Shown in pieces: positions 44,888 through 48,593 of a stretch of 48,593 bases of DNA (its first letter is position 1; each line of letters opens with the position of its first letter). The notes under the pieces were generated by a model. It was not told the origin of the DNA. It did no database searches and worked only from the letters and a program-made list of their open reading frames with translations. The position numbers were made by a program, and so were the translations under genes. The stretch comes from Acanthamoeba sp. SK_2022b (lineage: Eukaryota > Discosea > Longamoebia > Acanthamoebidae): the NCBI GenBank assembly GCA_027943245.1, contig JANDJZ010000465.1, forward strand, positions 1 through 48,593, read 5' to 3'.

Positions 44888-45862
44888 TCAAGCTTCGTCG
44901 AGCTTCACCCACGCCCCTGTCTTGCCACTTTCGAACACCTTCTCCACAAAGCGCATGCCCTTGCAACCGTCCTACAAGCCAAAGGAGAGTGTTACGGCAA
45001 TCGACGCGTGGCTGGTGGTGGGTGCATCAAGGCGAGGCAGCTGATACGCGAACATACCCGCGCGGTCGGGTAATCGCCCGAGGGCTGGTCTGTGCTCAGG
45101 CTCTCCTTCAGGACGGTCGCGCGGATAGTGTTGGCAAAGTTGAGGTAGACGTTGGCAAAGGCCTCCAGGTAGCCCTGGCGCCGCCGGCGGGGTGAGAACA
45201 CCGCCATTGTCATTGTCGTGCAGATGGCACGCATGGTCAATGGTACCTCAGGATGACCCGGGGGGAGGCGTGTGTGGATCTTGGACGTGTGCGACAGGTA
45301 GTCGTTGCCCGCCTTGTACAAGTACAACGCACACGCACGCACGCATACGACACACAGTTCAGAGGCAAGCAGGAGACGAGACTCCAGGGCCGACATCTGT
45401 TCGGGAGCGTCTCTAGGACGCACGATGAGGTGCGTGAGCTCCTCCTGCACCCACTCCAGCGATGCGTCGCTGCCATGATCTTGAGGCCATTGCCCTTCAA
45501 CGTGGACGTCTGAACAGCGGCCATCGTTCAGCTTGATTGGCACCGCCCACTAGGGGAGGAGGAGGAGTCTACCTGCGAGGCGATGAGCACTCCCTTGGCG
45601 CCGCCCACGAAGCGCAGCAAAACGTTGAAGTCATCGGGCTCGCGCACTACCGGAGGCAGAGGCGCTCATTGCCAGTTGGCGATAGCCTTGACCGCGCAAG
45701 TGAGCTCAGCCCCCCCCCCCCACTCCCCTCTGGGGAGGGTGAATGTTTGCCATACCTCCACCGACAAAGGTGGTGATGTCAGCGCACAGCTCCGACAGCT
45801 CGAGCCCCGTTATGTATCTCTGCAGAGAGTCATTGGGCGACACCGGGTTTGGCCCCGCGTCG
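44888..45862 (-). pseudogene. Gfo/Idh/MocA oxidoreductase, 5'-truncated and frameshifted
   Basis: The C-terminal half of an NAD(P)-binding Gfo/Idh/MocA dehydrogenase, with recognisable exons: RYITGLELSELCADITTFVG, REPDDFNVLLRFVGGAKGVL, IASQ, SDASLEWVQEELTHLIVRP, TRLPPGHPEGYLEAFANVYL, NFANTIRATVLKE, GCKGMRFVEKVFESGKTGAW, and VKLDEA with TGA 44888-44890. The N-terminal Rossmann half is missing: the sequence stops at about 45862, where it meets the 3' hairpin of the GTPase gene. Between KGNGLKI and GSDASLEW the frame shifts. The family there normally has a residue pair plus Tyr before Gly-Ser, and the gap fits loss of about seven bases. Intron signals are otherwise normal, so decay is recent or limited. 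Confidence 0.75.
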
Positions 45863-45890
45863 AAACGAAAACGTATTTTGCTTCGTTTCG
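45861..45890 (-). promoter_or_regulatory. 3' hairpin at the end of the F-box/GTPase gene
   Basis: The perfect arms cgaaacgaa (45861-45869) and ttcgtttcg (45882-45890) enclose 12 bases. It lies 42 bases past the stop codon and exactly where oxidoreductase homology ends. Confidence 0.55.
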
Positions 45891-45931
45891 TTCTTTCCAT
45901 CTTTACTGGAGATGCGTGTGTCTATCACGCC

Positions 45932-46271
45932 CTAATTGGTCACTTCCACGAACATATAGCTGGGTTCGGCGGTAGGGTCGATCTGGATAGGGTCTTTCGA
46001 GCAGAGATTTACGATGTCTCCCGGCAGCGCAAAGTGCCTGACGGTAAAAGATGAGAAGAGAGCAAGAGCAGCGCAGCCTTGTGAAAGCAGGAGCAGCACT
46101 TTACCTCTCCCGCGCGTCCAGTCCAAAGAAGCTGGAGAACATCGTCACGTTCTTGGCCGAGTCCATGGACACTGGAGGGTCAATCTCGAAAATCGCCTCC
46201 TTGCACAGCACACCAGAGAGCACGAGTCCCACAAATGTTTGATCTGTGTGCAGGGATATCAAACAGCAGTT

Positions 46272-46345
<74 letters not shown>

Positions 46346-46764
46346 ATGTGTGCAATTACGCACGTGGGGTAGCAGGCTCCCATGATGGTTGATATCTGTT
46401 ACCGACGTGGCCCAATATCAACACCCTGCAGGGCGGCTGTAGCTGACTTTCGCTGTCCTGAGATGAAGAGTGACCGTTATATGCCCACCCCTCCCCTCAA
46501 CACGCCATGTCGAGTGAGCTTCGGTTACCTCCTGGCCGCCCCGTGTCCACAGCAGAATCTCCTCGACCAGGGTCGGTCCCTCATACCAGCCTCAACGACA
46601 AGAACGAAAGCGGCAGCCGCCGCCACCGCAAGATGTGAGGAGGCAGCACAGGAAGCAACGTGTGCTGGCAAGGCTCACCAAAGCGAGGGGAACCGGGCCA
46701 CAGGTTGGCCTCGCTCGTGATGGAGATGGGGACCACGCAGTCTCCGCTCGACGCCCTCCATCCG

Positions 46765-46817
<53 letters not shown>

Positions 46818-48060
46818 GTATGTGTTGTGTGTTGTGTGTGTTGTGTGTTGTGTGTTGTGTGACCAGCGCATCAACAAGAGGAGGAGAGGGAGGAACACGA
46901 TCGGCACGGCACGTACCGCGCCAGCATTCTGATGGCCTCTTCCCACCTCTCCTCGGGTGCGTCGAAGAGGTCCAGCTTGTTGACTGCCACGATGATGCGC
47001 TTGCCCTCCCCTCTGCGCTGTTGCAGCGTGCGGTGTGTGTAGCCTTCACCGGCCTGGCGCATGACCGCGCGTCAACGCTACGATCATGATGACTGGCACG
47101 CGAAAACAGTGGGTGTACCTCGAGCTCGCCAGGCGCGGCGCTCACCACGACAAGCGCAAAGTCGTAGAGAGCGGTGTACTGCCATCAACGCGTTATGTGT
47201 CAGCCCGTGAGGCCACGCAGTGGCAGTTGCAGCAACGCACGCATGTCGAATGCGGAGGGTCCACAAGCACGGTCAGCCGGGCTTGCTTGGACTCCAACAG
47301 TTGTATTTCTGAAGGCACTGCCCCCAGTCTTGGGACGTCAGTAACCTGCTTTTCGAATGATAAATAGTAATTAAAATGATAATTGAAATAAATGAATTGA
47401 AAATCGCGTGGTGGTTGTGGCCGCACAGGCGCATAAGGTTCCATCACAGGCCCATCGCCCGCGAGGAATCTTCTCGCTCAGTCGTACGTAATCTGCCCCC
47501 GGTGCTGACCACCCGTAGGTCCTGCACTCCTGTCTCGCAGCCTCGAGGGCTATCCTCGACACCAACGCCAGCATGAGGGCACAGCCGAAGATAGCCAACC
47601 AGCCACCCAACACACAAACAAGGAAGGGCTGGGCCATCAGGCAGCCTGCGTGGTGTGACCTGTGTGTGAGACGACGCCGAAATGAAGTGCGAGCTTGGCC
47701 ATCAGGACCGACTTGCCGCTGTTTACGGCTCCCGAGAGCAGACACCGCACATTTGCGCGACAGTTTTCGATCCACAGCTGCCTCCAGTCGGTCTGCCCTC
47801 CACCTTCCAGCGCACGTTGGACCTGACCCTCACCATTGGCATGTTGTCCTGCGCATAAGGGCAAATAACAATCAAAGATAATACCTGGCTGGCCCAGGTG
47901 GAGAAGAGACGGAGGCAGAGCGAGCGCCATAGCGGCTGGTCGCTGGCGAGAACACCAGCAGTACGGCATGTCATGCCGAAGCGCACCACGTCCGCCGGGC
48001 CGGCCCACCCTAAAATGCTCAACCACACCTACTCCAATCAACAACTGCAGCCGCAACCTT
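45932..48060 (-). CDS. F-box / translational-GTPase-like fusion protein
   Basis: Minus-strand exons from about 48060 to TAG 45932-45934. The first recognisable part is an F-box: WLSILGWAGPADVVRFGMTC, VLASDQPLWRSLCLRLF, TDWRQLWIENCRANV. It runs directly into a GTPase of eEF1A/EF-Tu type: LLSGAVNSGKSVLMAKLAL (P-loop), IALEAARQECRTYG, LSEKIPRGR, ARLTVLVDPPHST (G3 position), YDFALVVVSAAPGELE, RIIVAVNKLDLFDAPEER (G4 NKLD), and VPISITSEANLWPG (G5 position). A domain-II-like barrel ends the protein: GPTLVEEILLWTRGG, QTFVGLVLSGVLCKEAIFEI, FALPGDIVNLCSKDPIQI. G3 lacks the usual Asp-x-x-Gly order, so hydrolysis may be impaired. No domain III was found. The start codon is not settled, and joins around 46400-46600 are uncertain, so some decay cannot be excluded. 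Confidence 0.65.
46275..46344. repeat. (GT)n tract in F-box/GTPase intron
   Basis: About 35 units lie in the intron before the exon coding for QTFVGLVLSGVL. Confidence 0.94.
46767..46862. repeat. (GT)n followed by (GTTGTGT)n in F-box/GTPase intron
   Basis: About 24 GT units followed by degenerate TGTTGTGTGT units, lying between the G4 exon and the G5 exon. Confidence 0.93.
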
Positions 48061-48272
48061 GCAGCAAATGTGACTCGTTACCATCTTCCTTTGTACAAGT
48101 GGGTGGCTTGTTTGCTTCACGACTGTGTGCAATATCAGGGTATGTTTAACGTTTTCTTTATATTAAAAGAGAAAAGCAAATAAAATCTATTACGCAATTA
48201 AAAAGAAACTCTCTTGGCCGCAGAACATGTCTGCAGACTTCGAACAAGCGAGCTTGCCGCACAAGAGGAAGG

Positions 48273-48593
48273 ATGGATGTAACGAAGGACGCCTGGCGAT
48301 CGCTCACAGACAAATGGGCCAACAACAAGGGGTCCAAGCACCAGCTGCTTGACTTTGATATGCCCGCGACCTCGTCGCTTCCGTCGTCATCTTCGTCGTC
48401 CTCGCACCACCAGTCGTCCCTCTCGTCCTTCAGTTCCTCATCCTCGCCTCCCTCCTCTTCATCTTCCTCCCTCTTCTCAGCCCTCTCTTCCACACTCAAG
48501 AAGTCTACGACAGCTGTCAAAATGGCGGCAGCCACCGCCACTTCGTCGGTCTTTTCGCCCTCCTACGAGCGGGCGTCGGTCGTGGAGGGCGAA
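48273..48593 (+). CDS. unknown Ser-rich protein, 5' part (runs out of window)
   Basis: An open frame from ATG 48273 reads MDVTKDAWRSLTDKWANNKG, then HQLLDFDMPATSS, a long Ser run, SLFSALSSTLKKSTTAVKMA, and SPSYERASVVEGE, and is still open at the window edge. Its start faces the F-box/GTPase gene, so the two probably share the spacer of about 210 bases. The first 30 residues and the last 40 look like ordered protein rather than simple repeat. No family was recognised. Confidence 0.6.
   Translation, partial: MDVTKDAWRSLTDKWANNKGSKHQLLDFDMPATSSLPSSSSSSSHHQSSLSSFSSSSSPPSSSSSSLFSALSSTLKKSTTAVKMAAATATSSVFSPSYERASVVEGE

Noticed and set aside
1..48593. tRNA, rRNA or other structural RNA genes
   Set aside because: None was recognised by eye on either strand; a covariance-model scan would be decisive.

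Overview
The window is nuclear DNA of a GC-rich, intron-dense protist. Short spliceosomal introns, exons usually of 60-400 bases, AT-rich spacers and a gene set with importin-11, mitochondrial bL20, PIG-F, a DOCK-family exchange factor, a Ras GTPase and cytochrome P450 all indicate a eukaryote. The coding style (GC-rich exons, many small introns, long CA/GT tracts inside introns) suggests an Acanthamoeba-like amoeba. That assignment is inference from style and gene content, not from a marker gene.

Layout. 1-6644 holds three multi-spanning membrane proteins: a partial plus-strand gene and two minus-strand genes, the second looking seven-helix. 7012-12132 (minus) is importin-11, divergent from the mitochondrial ribosomal protein bL20m (12376-12834, plus). 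Next on the plus strand come an F-box/JmjC/UBR-finger protein (12987-15698) and a Ras-like GTPase with altered nucleotide-binding residues (15891-16591). A cytochrome P450 (16773-19266, minus) is divergent from a flavin-reductase-like protein (19463-20726, plus). A chromo-domain/ubiquitin-like protein (20802-22380, minus) follows, then a large DOCK exchange factor (22829-31622, minus), divergent from PIG-F (31834-32735, plus). 33097-34954 encodes a secreted Ser/Pro/Thr-rich protein. 35161-36834 (ZCCHC9-like) and 37880-38956 encode CCHC zinc-knuckle proteins flanking a membrane J-protein (36923-37743, minus).

From about 38,960 to 48,060 the window changes character. A degraded copy of an eEF1A-like GTPase gene lies at 39,060-39,720. 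An apparently intact unknown coiled-coil gene follows (39782-41177). Then come a broken mitochondrial-carrier pseudogene, a 1.6-kb block almost without CpG, a truncated and frameshifted Gfo/Idh/MocA oxidoreductase pseudogene, and a minus-strand gene that appears to fuse an F-box to a translational-GTPase-like domain. The two GTPase copies share a 3' hairpin with a compensatory base-pair change, and one of them abuts the broken end of the oxidoreductase. The best candidate for something undescribed is this set: duplicated F-box/GTPase units beside a CpG-erased island and pseudogenes whose stop codons fit C-to-T or G-to-A change.

The first part is ordinary housekeeping: nuclear import, mitochondrial translation, GPI anchoring, Rho/Ras signalling and RNA-binding zinc knuckles. 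Several genes sit in divergent pairs sharing 130-250-base spacers. Exon boundaries were read by eye from GT/AG signals and reading-frame continuity, so internal exon ends are approximate unless stated.
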